Origin: Pseudobutyrivibrio sp. ACV-2
Lineage (GTDB): Bacteria > Bacillota > Clostridia > Lachnospirales > Lachnospiraceae
Assembly (NCBI RefSeq): GCF_900107545.1
Contig: NZ_FNQZ01000004.1
Coordinates: 170,808 to 234,807, forward strand
Length of the DNA: 64,000 nucleotides
Direction of reading: 5' to 3'
A program made the translations under genes and the position numbers. Position 1 is the first letter of the stretch; each line of letters starts with the position of its first letter. Below, in pieces: positions 51,149 through 62,294 of this stretch. The notes beneath the pieces are model-generated. The model saw only the letters and a list, made by a program, of their open reading frames with translations. It ran no database searches and had not been told where the DNA came from.

Positions 51149-51850
51149 ATGAACAAAATTTTAATATGCGATGATGAACCAGATATAGTTTCAGCTCTAA
51201 AAATCTATCTGGAGAGCGAGGGTTTTTCGGTGATAAGTGCTACAAATGGAAAAGAAGCTGTGGATATTATTGAAGTCCAGACGGATATTAAGCTGATCCT
51301 GATGGATGTAATGATGCCGGTAATGGATGGCATAGCAGCCATGGCTAAAATCAGAGCTTTTTCCAATGTTCCAATCATTATGCTGACAGCAAAAAGCGAG
51401 GATGCTGATAAAGTAATGGGACTTACAATTGGTGCCGACGATTACGTGACCAAACCATTTAATCCAGTGGAGTTGATGGCTAGGGTGAAATCTCAGATTA
51501 GAAGATACACTCTTCTAGGGGCATCTGTTGGAAAGGTTGTTGAAAATGAAAGCACCTTTATGATTGGCGGTATCGAGCTGAATGATAAATCCAAGGAAGT
51601 AACTCTTGATGGCAATCTGGTAAGCCTAACGCCATTAGAATATGAGATATTAAAGCTTCTTATGACACATAAGGGGGAAGTTCTTTCACCACGTGACATA
51701 TATGAGAGGGTCTGGAATGATACAGTGATTGGAGCTGAAAGCACAGTGGCTGTCCATATCAGACATCTCAGAGAAAAAATTGAATATGACAGTGCAAACC
51801 CAAGATATCTAAAGGCAGTCTGGGGGCACGGATATAAAATTGATGATTGA
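51149..51850 (+). CDS. OmpR-family response regulator
   Basis: A 233-residue regulator. The receiver domain (1-120) has acidic pocket Asp8/Asp9, phosphoacceptor Asp53 (LILMDVMMP), Thr at LTAKSE and Lys in YVTKPFNP. The winged-helix DNA-binding domain (about 130-233) carries LTPLEYEILKLLM and VWNDTVIGAESTVAVHIRHLREK. The stop lies 20 nt before the kinase start. It forms a two-component pair with the next gene and probably regulates its own promoter. Confidence 0.95.
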   Translation: MNKILICDDEPDIVSALKIYLESEGFSVISATNGKEAVDIIEVQTDIKLILMDVMMPVMDGIAAMAKIRAFSNVPIIMLTAKSEDADKVMGLTIGADDYVTKPFNPVELMARVKSQIRRYTLLGASVGKVVENESTFMIGGIELNDKSKEVTLDGNLVSLTPLEYEILKLLMTHKGEVLSPRDIYERVWNDTVIGAESTVAVHIRHLREKIEYDSANPRYLKAVWGHGYKIDD

Positions 51851-51869
51851 TTTCATCAGGAGGATGATT

Positions 51870-54428
51870 ATGAAACGATTATATAACAACTTTAGTAAAG
51901 CGATGCTTGCAATTGGATGTTCCGTATTTGCTTTTATTTGCGTTATATCACTTATCGTGTGCGCATTTTTTCAGGGGTGGAATATTTATTCAAGTAACAG
52001 AGATGATTTTTCAGATTATGTAAACAGGTATGCCGGCACAAGCTATGCCACACTTGCACTTTCTGATTACCAGAATGATTTTAACAAAGATAAGCTCAGT
52101 GAGATGAATTGCTACTATGGTATCATTCAAGGGAAGAATAGTGAGGATGTAAATATAAATGATGCTGATGCATATTTGTATAAAAACTTTGATGTCGCTA
52201 AGGTTCCAAATGATGCTTATATAGGCAACTACAGAATAAGTCCTAATACAGAGTTTGTTCTTAGTGATAAATTTTTAGACTTATGGGGTGGCAATCAGGT
52301 AATAGATCATTATAGCGAGCTTTATAACACATATAATGTAAAAGGAATAGGCTATGATCCTATTAGTGATAAGGCATACGTGTATAGTAATGGGCAGTTT
52401 TACTTGCTAAAGTCAGATTACTATGAATATATGCAATCCACATATCCCGATGAAGAATCAAAAGAGTGGGCTGTTAATTCATCTGTGAATACAATTTACA
52501 AAAAAATCTGGGAAGCAAACAGGCCTGATGTAGTGGACTACTACACTCAGTTAGAAGATGGAGATAGTGATGAGACTACATATACGATTGAGAGTTCTGA
52601 AGAAGATACGGAAAAAATTACTGAAGAATATATGGTAGATTATTTGCCTTCTGAGCAAGCGGTGCCTAACGCAACGGTGAATGACGACTCCATTTTATAT
52701 ATTGAGGACATGGCATTTGCACCTTTGTCAAAAAGTTTTCCTGATACAGAGATAGACATCATTTCAGATTCCTATGAGGAAGAGCTCCTTTTATCGGATT
52801 ACGTGGCTGATTTAACACCTTTGCATGACAAGTTGGTTGAGATAAATGAAGAGAGTGCATCCTTTGATAGCCTATCAACAATAGGTGTGTATGAAGATAA
52901 TCCTGATTCAGTGGCATACACCTTCGTATGTTTCCCTAAGGACACAATCAATGGCACATATGATTTCTATGCCCAGGCCAAATGGTTTATAGGTTTCGCG
53001 CAGAATTTGAAATACGTATTTCCGATATTGGTGGTACTTTCTTTTGTAATTTCAATCCTTTGCTATATATTATTCATGTGTGCTGTCGGTCACAAGAAGG
53101 ACTTTGCAGAAATCTGTGTAAACTGGTTAAGCAAAATATGGACTGATGTAGCATTTTGGAGCTTTGTATTAATTGAATATATTATTTTTGCATGTGTTTA
53201 TAGTTTTACTGTATATATGCGAGAAAGTAAATTGTCTTTAGGTATTACAGTTGTTATATATGGTCTTTTTGAAGTAGTGATGATGATGGTAGGACTTATG
53301 TGGTCTGCAAATCTGGCAGTCAATGTAAAGCTACATAGATTCTTTAAACACACCTTTGCTTACCGTTTCATAGTTTGGATAAAGGGTCAACTTGTTGTAT
53401 TACATCAGGTTTCAATAAAGATTCGCAAGAATATAAAATGGACAAGACGTATATGGATTATCTTTATCGTAATTACGATAATTGAATATTTCGTAATCAT
53501 GATGTCCTACAGCACTAGAGAGATAGCTCCATTCTGGGCACTTGAAAAGGTGGCATTTGCCATAGCACTTTATAAACTTTTATACAGCTATGCCCGCATA
53601 AAAGAAGCCGCAACCTGCCTTGCTGCAGGAGATTTGACAGCTAAAGTTGAACTAAAGGGAATGCCATTATTTTTATCGGAGCATGCTATTGCTATGAATC
53701 AAATCCAGGAGGGAATCAATGTAGCACTTGATGAACGCACCAGAAGTGAGAGAATGAAAACCGAGCTGATTACAAATGTCTCTCACGATATTAAGACGCC
53801 TCTTACATCTATCATTAACTACGTGGACTTGCTTAACAAAGAGGAAATCAATAACGACAAGACGAAGGAGTACTTAGGAGTACTTAGCCGTCAATCAGCC
53901 CGCCTCAAAAAGCTTATAGAAGATTTGATAGAAGCATCAAAGGCATCTACAGGAAATATAAAGTTTAATATAGAACGCATCAACGCTGGCGTTTTATTAA
54001 ATCAATCCATTGGAGAGTTCTCAGATAGACTTGAGGCTGGAAAAATTACTGTAGTAACTGACTTACCAGATGATGACATTTACCTGATGGCAGACAACCG
54101 TTACCTATGGAGAGTTTTCGACAACCTTATGTCAAACATTGTAAAATATGCCCAGCCAGACACCAGAGCCTACATTGACTTAAAAAAGGTTGATGGCAAG
54201 ATCCGATTTATTTTTAGAAATACATCAAAAAATGAACTTAACATATCCGCAGATGAGCTAATGGAACGTTTTGTAAGAGGCGACAAATCCCGCTACACAG
54301 ACGGCAATGGCCTAGGCCTTTCCATCGCCAAAAGCCTGACAGAATCCATGGGAGGTTCTTTGAAGCTTGATATAGATGGGGATTTGTTTAAGGCTATTGT
54401 GGAGTTTGAGGAGATAGAAGAGGAATAA
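51870..54428 (+). CDS. Large membrane sensor histidine kinase
   Basis: An 852-residue sensor kinase. Helix 1 (about 12-33) is followed by a 340-residue extracytoplasmic domain, rich in Asp, Tyr and Ser, with no recognised fold. Four to five further helices (about 375-560) come next, then a HAMP-like linker. HisKA has the phospho-His in NVSHDIKTPLTSI (about residue 637), and HATPase_c has the N box DNLMSNIVKYA and G box DGNGLGLSIAKSL. The ATG at 51870 is chosen because AGGAGG (51858-51863) is 6 nt upstream; earlier in-frame starts overlap that site. It is longer than typical VanS-like kinases. The signal sensed is unknown. Confidence 0.9.
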   Translation: MKRLYNNFSKAMLAIGCSVFAFICVISLIVCAFFQGWNIYSSNRDDFSDYVNRYAGTSYATLALSDYQNDFNKDKLSEMNCYYGIIQGKNSEDVNINDADAYLYKNFDVAKVPNDAYIGNYRISPNTEFVLSDKFLDLWGGNQVIDHYSELYNTYNVKGIGYDPISDKAYVYSNGQFYLLKSDYYEYMQSTYPDEESKEWAVNSSVNTIYKKIWEANRPDVVDYYTQLEDGDSDETTYTIESSEEDTEKITEEYMVDYLPSEQAVPNATVNDDSILYIEDMAFAPLSKSFPDTEIDIISDSYEEELLLSDYVADLTPLHDKLVEINEESASFDSLSTIGVYEDNPDSVAYTFVCFPKDTINGTYDFYAQAKWFIGFAQNLKYVFPILVVLSFVISILCYILFMCAVGHKKDFAEICVNWLSKIWTDVAFWSFVLIEYIIFACVYSFTVYMRESKLSLGITVVIYGLFEVVMMMVGLMWSANLAVNVKLHRFFKHTFAYRFIVWIKGQLVVLHQVSIKIRKNIKWTRRIWIIFIVITIIEYFVIMMSYSTREIAPFWALEKVAFAIALYKLLYSYARIKEAATCLAAGDLTAKVELKGMPLFLSEHAIAMNQIQEGINVALDERTRSERMKTELITNVSHDIKTPLTSIINYVDLLNKEEINNDKTKEYLGVLSRQSARLKKLIEDLIEASKASTGNIKFNIERINAGVLLNQSIGEFSDRLEAGKITVVTDLPDDDIYLMADNRYLWRVFDNLMSNIVKYAQPDTRAYIDLKKVDGKIRFIFRNTSKNELNISADELMERFVRGDKSRYTDGNGLGLSIAKSLTESMGGSLKLDIDGDLFKAIVEFEEIEEE

Positions 54429-54580
54429 AATGCTAGAATAACTAAGTGTCATTGAAACTGACAAGAGACAAGTAAAGACAGATTAATTAATACAATTTGT
54501 TGCATTGTCGGAAGAAAAACAGAAAGAGGGATGCATTTTATAGATGATATTGAATCCTGATTGGCAGAAAGGAAAACTCT

Positions 54581-55612
54581 GTGAACGTAAAGCAACTGTT
54601 ATTAAATTATGGTAAGAAAACGATAACTCTAGAAGATATTAAGAACATTATAAAAATAGACATAATGGATGAAAAAAATGCATATGAACAGATTTCGAAG
54701 ATGATAGTGGATGAAATCATTGAACCCGTCAAAGCTTCTGGGATGAATGGAAACTTTAGTTATCCCTTATATAAGAAATACAGGATTTTGGTAAAAGAAG
54801 AGGCTGATAAAGGTACTATAGATGAAATCAAGACACTTCATCCGTTACTGCTAAGGAGTGGATACCTGTCGTCCCACCCATTGGAATTCCAAAGAAATAG
54901 AGCTGTAATCGAAGGGATGAGCATATATTTATTTGGAGATAATGACGAGACTTTTGTATCCAGAAAAGAGCGCTCTTTTGAGATATTTGGTCATGAAAAA
55001 ACACTTGATGACAGTATGGTTAAAGCCCTCTTACATAAGTTGCAGATTACAGAGTCTGAGCTTAGATTCTATGATACTCCTGAGTATTGCTTCCACGATT
55101 ATATCCCTGTCAGGAAGGAGCATATGGTGCTTCTCATATGCGAGAATAAAGATATCTGGTTTAATATCCGAAGGCGTATGTTTGAGGATGGCATAAGGAG
55201 TTTGTTTGGTATAGAAATCGATGGAGTCGTTTATGGTGAGGGCAACAAGGTCTCTGACAGAACGGGGGCTCTCGAAGAATATGTTAAATTCATGGGTAAT
55301 CCTGATGTGAAATTTTTTTACTGGGGAGATATAGACAGAGAGGGCTTTGACATATTCAGAAGAGCTAAAGATGCCAATGGCAGACTTGATATATCTTTAT
55401 TTGTGCCCGGATACAGGAAAATGATAGAAAGAGCAAGGAATATAGAAATCGAGGATAGTCCATCTTCCAAGAAGCAGGGCATGCATTTCGATGATCTTAC
55501 CAATGTTTTCTCTGGCAGTGAACAGAAATTTATTGCGGACATATTTGAGAATAATAAGCTTATTCCCCAAGAAATAATATCATACAAATATTTGAATGGA
55601 GGTGAAGGTTGA
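54581..55612 (+). CDS. jetD: Wadjet system nuclease subunit JetD
   Basis: A 343-residue protein with a Toprim-like C-terminal half. The first acidic residue lies in [12 protein letters not shown] (about residue 192) and the DxD pair in [14 protein letters not shown] (about residue 250), as in JetD (DUF2220/DUF3322). JetD is the endonuclease that cuts circular plasmid DNA after the SMC-like JetABC complex has extruded it. The start is a GTG with AAAGGA about 8 nt upstream. JetA starts within the stop codon (TGATG). Here jetD comes first, whereas the best-known Wadjet order is jetABCD. Confidence 0.88.
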   Translation: MNVKQLLLNYGKKTITLEDIKNIIKIDIMDEKNAYEQISKMIVDEIIEPVKASGMNGNFSYPLYKKYRILVKEEADKGTIDEIKTLHPLLLRSGYLSSHPLEFQRNRAVIEGMSIYLFGDNDETFVSRKERSFEIFGHEKTLDDSMVKALLHKLQITESELRFYDTPEYCFHDYIPVRKEHMVLLICENKDIWFNIRRRMFEDGIRSLFGIEIDGVVYGEGNKVSDRTGALEEYVKFMGNPDVKFFYWGDIDREGFDIFRRAKDANGRLDISLFVPGYRKMIERARNIEIEDSPSSKKQGMHFDDLTNVFSGSEQKFIADIFENNKLIPQEIISYKYLNGGEG

Positions 55613-57159
55613 TGCTTCGTTCTGACATAAAAGAGATGCTTTCGGATTTTCAGAACAGAATGAAGTTCATTGATATTGTAAGGAGTATCACTGTTACAAG
55701 CTATCCGGATGAGATAAAGAAAATGTTCGCGGGAGACTATGATTATATAAACAATATTGTGGTTGCCGTTCTTTTGTATATCAAGGAGCGTACTTTGAGT
55801 GATAGGCAGTCCTGTACACTTAAGGATATTGCCGGATTTCTTGACAGCATACTCCAGATAATTCCTGAAGAATATGAAATTGACACATATAAACTCGCCA
55901 GTTTCATCGTTGTCAATGTTCTTCAGAATAATGGGAAACTCATTGAATATAATACCTTTTACGCAGATTCGGAAAGCTTTAAGAAGATGCCGGTTCGTCT
56001 TGTTAATGAAGAAAAGGGCTCTTATCATCTGACCGACGATGTTTTTGATTTTCTGTATAGATCAAAAGAAATAGAATCTGAACTGGATTACTCTGTTACA
56101 CGTTTTAAGATGCAGGAATACATGAAACGCAAAAACTATTCCGAGGCACTTTCCCAAAGCAGGGAGCTGGTTGCAAGGCTCCGCAACATGAGTCACAGCA
56201 TGGATGATTTTATTTTGAGATGCCGTGAGAATATTGCAAAGATAACGGTAGATGAGTACGAGAGAATAGTAGGACAGTTCAGAAGCCTTATGTTTGATGA
56301 GCAGAAAGAACTGGAGGAAATACAGAAGAATGCCCGCAAGGAGGCGGAGGCTATAAGAAGCGCTCTTGATAATGGTGCAGACACTGAAGAAGCCAGGAAG
56401 AATTTGAAGGCGCTGAGCGAAATCAATATGAATTTGGATATTACCATATTGGAGCAGCGTTCCCTCATAAATGTTAAGAGTTCTGTTTCAGAAAGCTATA
56501 AGCAGATGTTACGGGATAGTTTTGTAATAAAAAGCTTTGAGCGTATGAATTTCGAGCAGGATATCATGTATAAGCTACGCAGGATGGGTGATGGGCTGGG
56601 AGATGCAGTATACACCATCATGGAACCACTGCTTAGTCCTGAATTTGACAAGAGATTCAGTATTGAAAATTTCTATGCAGCTTGTGGGATTATCAGTAAT
56701 GAAGAAGAGGACAAGGGACTTAGCATTGAAGATGCTGACATAGAAGCTGAGGAACTGGGCAGAAAAAGAAACGAAACATATATGGAGATATGTACGGCGT
56801 TTTTTTCATTTCTTCAGAAGGAAAGCTCTTTTGACATCAAGAAGTTCATCAAGACACTTTCGATGGATGAGCTTATGAAATGGAATAAGGAAAGTGCTCT
56901 TCCCAACACGCTTATGACCATATATCAGAAAAAAGAGATTGATATTGAGGCGCTCAATGGAGATGAGAGTTTGCTTGCCAAAGAACCACTTGGTGAGTTT
57001 GACCTGTTGTGGGTTCTCAGCAATATGCCTCAGAATTATCTGAATATGAAGAGGATAAGATTTTCTACATCTGATCAGAAATGCGAGTTTACTGTGGATG
57101 ATGGGGAAACGCAGGTGACAATAGAAATGACTAATTTTACAGTTGAGGTAGAACGATGA
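55612..57159 (+). CDS. jetA: Wadjet system subunit JetA (kleisin-like)
   Basis: A 515-residue protein matching the JetA family by position and character: a winged-helix-like N-terminal region (about 1-160), a long charged helical middle (about 160-330), and a second globular end. JetA is the kleisin (MukF/MksF-like) that bridges JetC heads. The ATG at 55612 is preferred to the TTG at 55609, since GGAGGTG at 55598-55604 is 7 nt upstream. It overlaps jetD by one base and jetB by four (ATGA). No catalytic motif is expected. Confidence 0.85.
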   Translation: MLRSDIKEMLSDFQNRMKFIDIVRSITVTSYPDEIKKMFAGDYDYINNIVVAVLLYIKERTLSDRQSCTLKDIAGFLDSILQIIPEEYEIDTYKLASFIVVNVLQNNGKLIEYNTFYADSESFKKMPVRLVNEEKGSYHLTDDVFDFLYRSKEIESELDYSVTRFKMQEYMKRKNYSEALSQSRELVARLRNMSHSMDDFILRCRENIAKITVDEYERIVGQFRSLMFDEQKELEEIQKNARKEAEAIRSALDNGADTEEARKNLKALSEINMNLDITILEQRSLINVKSSVSESYKQMLRDSFVIKSFERMNFEQDIMYKLRRMGDGLGDAVYTIMEPLLSPEFDKRFSIENFYAACGIISNEEEDKGLSIEDADIEAEELGRKRNETYMEICTAFFSFLQKESSFDIKKFIKTLSMDELMKWNKESALPNTLMTIYQKKEIDIEALNGDESLLAKEPLGEFDLLWVLSNMPQNYLNMKRIRFSTSDQKCEFTVDDGETQVTIEMTNFTVEVER

Positions 57160-57863
57160 ATAAAAGTGCGCTTAAGCTTTATCATGAGCTTATGAAAAAA
57201 GGGTGGATTGATCGAGATGATAACAGCATATTATGGAACCTTGTGGAAGATCCAGAAGCAAGGGACGAGCTTGATCAGATGGGGACAGAACTTGGGTTTG
57301 AAATAGTTCCTGCGCAGAACAGGATATATATTGTTCCAACTCAGGATAATGATTTATTTCTTAAAAATAATATTGATTATAGGTCAGATATTAAGGCCAG
57401 TAATGATGTGAGGACAAGGGATCTTTACCTGCTAAATTATCTTGCTATTTACATTTTGTACATTTTCTTCAAGGGTGAGGGCTCAGAGGCGCTTGTCAGA
57501 GATTTTATTACAAAAGAAGAGCTTATTAAGGAGTTCACAGAACATTGTCTTAACGTGACACAGAAAGGTGTAGATGGTGAAGATAAGGCAGAAGATTTCA
57601 GTGAGAGTTTTTATATGTTGGCAGAAGATTGGCTGGGCAAAAAGGAAGGTGATCCGGCAAGCAGAAGAGTGGATGACCGTTACGGTATTGTAAATAAGAT
57701 TATTCTAAAGTTTAGGGCAGATGATCTTTTTGTAGAGGGGGACGATGGAAGAGTGGCTCCAACAAAGAAAACAAAGGATCTTATGCCATATGTGCTTAGA
57801 AAAGAGCGAGTCCAAATAATAAACACATGGATTGAGGGGGATGAAGATGCCGCAGATAAATAA
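57156..57863 (+). CDS. jetB: Wadjet system subunit JetB (KITE-like)
   Basis: A 235-residue protein of the JetB (MukE/MksE-like, DUF6063-type) class, a tandem winged-helix KITE subunit that binds the kleisin. The N-terminus ([20 protein letters not shown]) and the segment [20 protein letters not shown] fit the family. Its start overlaps jetA by 4 nt, and its end overlaps jetC by 17 nt, so stoichiometry is set by translational coupling. Confidence 0.85.
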   Translation: MNKSALKLYHELMKKGWIDRDDNSILWNLVEDPEARDELDQMGTELGFEIVPAQNRIYIVPTQDNDLFLKNNIDYRSDIKASNDVRTRDLYLLNYLAIYILYIFFKGEGSEALVRDFITKEELIKEFTEHCLNVTQKGVDGEDKAEDFSESFYMLAEDWLGKKEGDPASRRVDDRYGIVNKIILKFRADDLFVEGDDGRVAPTKKTKDLMPYVLRKERVQIINTWIEGDEDAADK

Positions 57864-60800
57864 GATCAGAATTGTAAACTTCAATTATAATGATGGCAAC
57901 CGTTTTATCCCAGATGAATTATATGATCTTTCCTCAGACAAGGGAGAGGCCCTTAATTCACTGTTTAATCTGAACAATGGTGGCGGCAAGACGGTTCTGG
58001 TTCAGCTTATGATGCAGCCTGTGCATCCCAGAGCCATGGCGGGTGGAAGACATATCGAGGATTATTTTGGTCGTCCAGGAGATCATTCTTTTGTACTTAT
58101 TGAATGGAATCTGGACGGAAGTGATAATAAGCTTCTGACAGGTATTGCAATAGCCGGAAGCGCTAGCGAGAATAATGATGAAAACTTAAGGGGCAATACA
58201 ATCAGGTATTACACCTTTAAGACTGTTTATGAATACAGTTATTCTTCATACAGCATAGCTGCGTTGGAACTATCTAAAAATGAAAATGGAAAATATGTAC
58301 CTGCACCTTTTTCTTATGTTAGGGATAAGGCTAAAAACAGTAGAGGTGTTTTGGAAGTATATTCATCTGATGAAAGCACTAAGTGGACGAAGGAACTTGC
58401 CGAATATGGTATATACAGGTCGGAGTGGGAAACAGTAATAGAGACACTCAACAAGGATGAAGGTGGACTGAACCAGTATTTTGATGATGCAAAAACATCG
58501 GACAAACTAATTGCCAAATTCTTTATTCCAGCAATTGAAAATAAAATGAAGAGTGTGGTTTCTAATGGGACGGATTCAACCCTTGAAACCATGCTTATCA
58601 ACTATGCAAAAAGAATTTCAGAGAAAGAAGCTGTCATCAGGGAAAGAGACACGAACAGAAGGCTTATTGCAGAATTATCTGAGCTTGGGGAGATTAGCGA
58701 CGATTTGTATACTGCCGGAGAAAAGCTATCAGATAGTATAGGAGAGGTCTGTGGTTTTAAGGCCGCTATTGGCAGGAAGATAGGGGGAATAGATGAAAGT
58801 ATAATTGGAACTACAAATGAAATTCAGAATGTGTATTCCAGAATCAGGCATATTGAACACGAAGAAAAGTCCAAAGAATACTATGATGCCCGCGGCGAAT
58901 ATGAAGTAGCTACTAATGCGCTGTCTGACGCAGAAGAAGCTCTTGACCAAGCAAGGGAGGAAACCAAAGAAAAAAAGCACGAAGAAGATATACTGCAATC
59001 AGCAAGGCTTTATAGGCAGATTGTAGAGGCTGACAGCCAGATAGCAGCATATAAGAAGATTATTGAAGAAAAAGAGAATGATTCCGAGGATGCGGAAGCT
59101 GTTAAAAAGCTCAAATATTCATGTATGATGAAAGCAAAAAGCGAGAGTGAGGCTCTATCACAGAGTATCGCCCAAATTGATGACAAGATCCAGGGAAAAA
59201 AAGGTGAACTGCGTGATAAAAAAGCTGATATGGAAAAATCTGAAACGCTATTAAATGATGCCAGACAGAAGCATACGCAGATTTCTGCGAATCTGAACGC
59301 TTCAAAAGATAATACAGACGCAAAAGTGAATACTTTAAAAATAGAAGCAGTACGAATGCTGGATGGATTCTATTCTGAAAAAGATATAGATGCCGAGCAG
59401 AGAAGACAGGCTGAAAACAGTGAAAAGGCAGCAGCCTTAATAGCAAAGATTCAAAATGAACTAAAGGCTCTCGATGAAAGGAAAAATGCAATCCCTGGAG
59501 AATTGGCTGATGTCAAAATTGAACAGGACAGTCTGGCAAAGGAAAAGAAAGCTGCAGAGGAGACTTTATCTGAATACAGAGCATTAGTGGATTCACTTGA
59601 GTCTATCTGTAGTAAATACAGTCTTGAGAATAGCTCGATTTTTTCCGGCAGACTAAAAAGTGTACTGCTGGAAGAAGTAGAAATGAATGGGGCAAAGCTT
59701 AGAAAGCATCAACAGGACAAGCAATCATTAGAAGAAAGGCTTAAGGCGGCTAAAGAAGGCCATATTCATATCATGCCGGATATCATGAAATATGTGGTGT
59801 CTACAGGAGCTAACTGTCAGACTGGCGAAGAATATATTACAGGTCTTTTGGAAAAAGGCGCCATTACACAGGAAAAAGCAAGGACTGTTATGGAGAGACA
59901 CCCAGAATTTGCATTTTCACTTCTTTTTAATAATGAAAAGGAAATGGAAGGGCTTTTATCTGCAGGTAATGTGGAGTGGCTACCTGCTTCAGTACCGCTT
60001 TTTACGATGGAACAGGTGAATGCTCTTATGTCAGGGGACTTGGAAAGTACTTCTCATCTTGCTGCTTTTGACAAAACATATTTTGCTGATAGGCTTGGCT
60101 ACTATGGCAGATTGGAAAACGAAATAATCGATAAAAAGGAGAGTATCCAGCGTTTTAAAGAAAGGATGCGTGAGTACGAAGACGAGATTAAACTGGTGGA
60201 GCAGTTTGATTATCCTGAGGATTGGAATTCATTACAGGAGAACGTTATTGTAAAGCTGCAGGAGAAAATCATTTCTTTGGAGAACAGAAGGAAAGAACTG
60301 GAAGATGAACAGGAAGAATTAAAGAAAAAGATTGATGCCTTTAGAGATGAGTTGAATCGTGAAGAAAAGCGTTTACAGGAACTTACAATATGGCTTGAGT
60401 CATTTTCTGAACTCAGTATAATGCTCGCCAAAGAAAATGATTGGTATACAAAATCTCAGGAAGCGTATGTTCTTGTAAAGGATGCAGAAAGAGCTTATAA
60501 AAATGCATGTGCGGCGGAGGCTAAATGTCAGGAGAAGCTGACAACATTGGAAAATGAATGTAAGCAGCAGGCTGATTATTTAACTCGTGTCCATGTGGTA
60601 TTAGAGAATACCGGTAATGCAAAACAAACTGAGATTGTTGAAGGAACATTGGAAGAACTGTATTCGCAGTATCAGACACTTTTGGGGAGCCTCAGTGAAA
60701 CCCTGGATAATCTCAGAGCCAGCCTTGATAAAACACAACAGGATAAAGCTGAATATGAGGAAGAGCTTAGAGCTTACGAATGTGACAAGCTTGAATATGA

Positions 60801-62226
60801 GACAGTACATTTTTCATCTGAAGTATTAAAAAATGCCAAAGAAGCTGTAAAATCCGCTTCAGAAAAAATGGAGAGGGTGCAGTCTACATTTGGTGAATGC
60901 AATGTGAAAAAAGCCTCCGCAAAGCAGAGATTCGATGCTGCCCAAAAAGCTCTTGAAGCTTTTGAAGGGATAGCCCTTCCTCAAAATGATATAGGAGAGA
61001 ATTTTAAATCCAGGGTAAAGACAGCACAGCTGGAGATAAAGCAATTAAGCGAAGAGAAAGATTCTCTTGAGCGTGAAAAGCATTTCCTTGAGCGAATTTT
61101 TGATCGTGTAGGAGATGTCTTAAAGCCTATTCATTTTGGAAATATAATAAAAACAGTTACACTGTCTGAAAAACCAGATGTTCAGTGGGAATCTATACAT
61201 GATAATCTAATTTATGTGGAGAAAGACTTCAGGGATTATAAAGAAAAGCTTAAGAGCGGTATAAGAACTACAGTAGTAGAATTTAAAGATATAGCTCTTT
61301 CTGAAATAGTGAATAAGCTTGGCGCCATCGGTGAGATGCTTGATGATTCAGGAATGAAGGGGGATCGCCTTTATACGGTTAGCGAGAGTATCAGCACAAT
61401 GACAGCTTCCATAGAGAAGATTAACAGCAGGATTGAGACTGATCTAAGGGAGATTGAAAATGATTTTAATGACATAGTAGACCAGTGTATGAATCAGGGA
61501 AAGAGAATGTACCAAGACCTTCGCATGATAGCAGCCAGCTCCAAGGCACATATCTTTGAGGGCAAGCCTCAGACTCAGATGGTGAGGATGGAGCTTCCTG
61601 AGGAAAAGGAGATATCGGAGGAGGCCTCAAGAGTATCTATTAAATCAGAGATTGAGCTTGGTGCGAATGAGTTAAAAGAGCTTCTTAGAGGTTGTACTGA
61701 TGAAAAGCAGATTCAGAAGCGTGCAAGAAAGATAGTCGCAAGTGAGCGATTGCTTCATAAGTACATACGTCAGGAATCTATAAAAATCAAGGTTTACAAA
61801 ATAGATATGAACAGCGCAAACTCTGGATACAAGGGCTGGGAGGAAACACTTACACAGAGCTCCGGTGCAGAGAAATTCGTGGTATTCTTTTCAGTGGTAC
61901 TTACGCTTATGAATTATACAAGGTCATCAGCAGGTCTGGTCAGCAGAAATGTGGGGAGTGTGCTCATCCTTGATAATCCTTTTGGAAAGATAACTTCAGC
62001 ACACCTTTTGAAGCCTATGTTTGATATAGCAAAGCACTTCAATGTACAGTTGATTTGTCTGTCTGATATCAATAAGAGCGATGTTGTAGGTTGTTTTGAT
62101 TGTGTTATCAAGCTTGTTATAAAAGCACAGAGTCTCTCAAATTTTGAAATCATGACGCATGAGGGTAATGAGAGAATAGAACATGGTTACTATAAGATTA
62201 TGAACGGACAGATGAGTCTTTTTTGA
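57847..62226 (+). CDS. jetC: Wadjet system SMC-like ATPase JetC
   Basis: A 1459-residue SMC/MukB-type protein. The N-terminal head has Walker A in FNLNNGGGKTVLVQLM (Lys48). Long heptad coiled-coil arms (about 280-640 and 780-1130) flank a hinge region (about 650-770). The C-terminal head has the ABC signature QSSGAEKFVVFF (about residue 1337) and Walker B SVLILDNPFGKI (about 1370). After the Walker B Asp there is Asn where classical SMCs have Glu. It is the motor that extrudes plasmid loops before JetD cleavage. The ATG at 57847 is chosen because GAGGGGG ends 6 nt before it. Confidence 0.9.
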   Translation: MPQINKIRIVNFNYNDGNRFIPDELYDLSSDKGEALNSLFNLNNGGGKTVLVQLMMQPVHPRAMAGGRHIEDYFGRPGDHSFVLIEWNLDGSDNKLLTGIAIAGSASENNDENLRGNTIRYYTFKTVYEYSYSSYSIAALELSKNENGKYVPAPFSYVRDKAKNSRGVLEVYSSDESTKWTKELAEYGIYRSEWETVIETLNKDEGGLNQYFDDAKTSDKLIAKFFIPAIENKMKSVVSNGTDSTLETMLINYAKRISEKEAVIRERDTNRRLIAELSELGEISDDLYTAGEKLSDSIGEVCGFKAAIGRKIGGIDESIIGTTNEIQNVYSRIRHIEHEEKSKEYYDARGEYEVATNALSDAEEALDQAREETKEKKHEEDILQSARLYRQIVEADSQIAAYKKIIEEKENDSEDAEAVKKLKYSCMMKAKSESEALSQSIAQIDDKIQGKKGELRDKKADMEKSETLLNDARQKHTQISANLNASKDNTDAKVNTLKIEAVRMLDGFYSEKDIDAEQRRQAENSEKAAALIAKIQNELKALDERKNAIPGELADVKIEQDSLAKEKKAAEETLSEYRALVDSLESICSKYSLENSSIFSGRLKSVLLEEVEMNGAKLRKHQQDKQSLEERLKAAKEGHIHIMPDIMKYVVSTGANCQTGEEYITGLLEKGAITQEKARTVMERHPEFAFSLLFNNEKEMEGLLSAGNVEWLPASVPLFTMEQVNALMSGDLESTSHLAAFDKTYFADRLGYYGRLENEIIDKKESIQRFKERMREYEDEIKLVEQFDYPEDWNSLQENVIVKLQEKIISLENRRKELEDEQEELKKKIDAFRDELNREEKRLQELTIWLESFSELSIMLAKENDWYTKSQEAYVLVKDAERAYKNACAAEAKCQEKLTTLENECKQQADYLTRVHVVLENTGNAKQTEIVEGTLEELYSQYQTLLGSLSETLDNLRASLDKTQQDKAEYEEELRAYECDKLEYETVHFSSEVLKNAKEAVKSASEKMERVQSTFGECNVKKASAKQRFDAAQKALEAFEGIALPQNDIGENFKSRVKTAQLEIKQLSEEKDSLEREKHFLERIFDRVGDVLKPIHFGNIIKTVTLSEKPDVQWESIHDNLIYVEKDFRDYKEKLKSGIRTTVVEFKDIALSEIVNKLGAIGEMLDDSGMKGDRLYTVSESISTMTASIEKINSRIETDLREIENDFNDIVDQCMNQGKRMYQDLRMIAASSKAHIFEGKPQTQMVRMELPEEKEISEEASRVSIKSEIELGANELKELLRGCTDEKQIQKRARKIVASERLLHKYIRQESIKIKVYKIDMNSANSGYKGWEETLTQSSGAEKFVVFFSVVLTLMNYTRSSAGLVSRNVGSVLILDNPFGKITSAHLLKPMFDIAKHFNVQLICLSDINKSDVVGCFDCVIKLVIKAQSLSNFEIMTHEGNERIEHGYYKIMNGQMSLF

Positions 62227-62294
62227 CAATTTGATAGCTAAAAAAGATATTGTGACAGGAATAAATAATTACAGTGAACAGGGGGAATTATAGT
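62227..62294. other. Short spacer after the Wadjet operon
   Basis: This 68-bp AT-rich sequence follows the jetC stop without a clear terminator hairpin. The CAGGGGGAATT at its end would act as a ribosome-binding site for the truncated phosphatase stub that follows. Confidence 0.4.
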
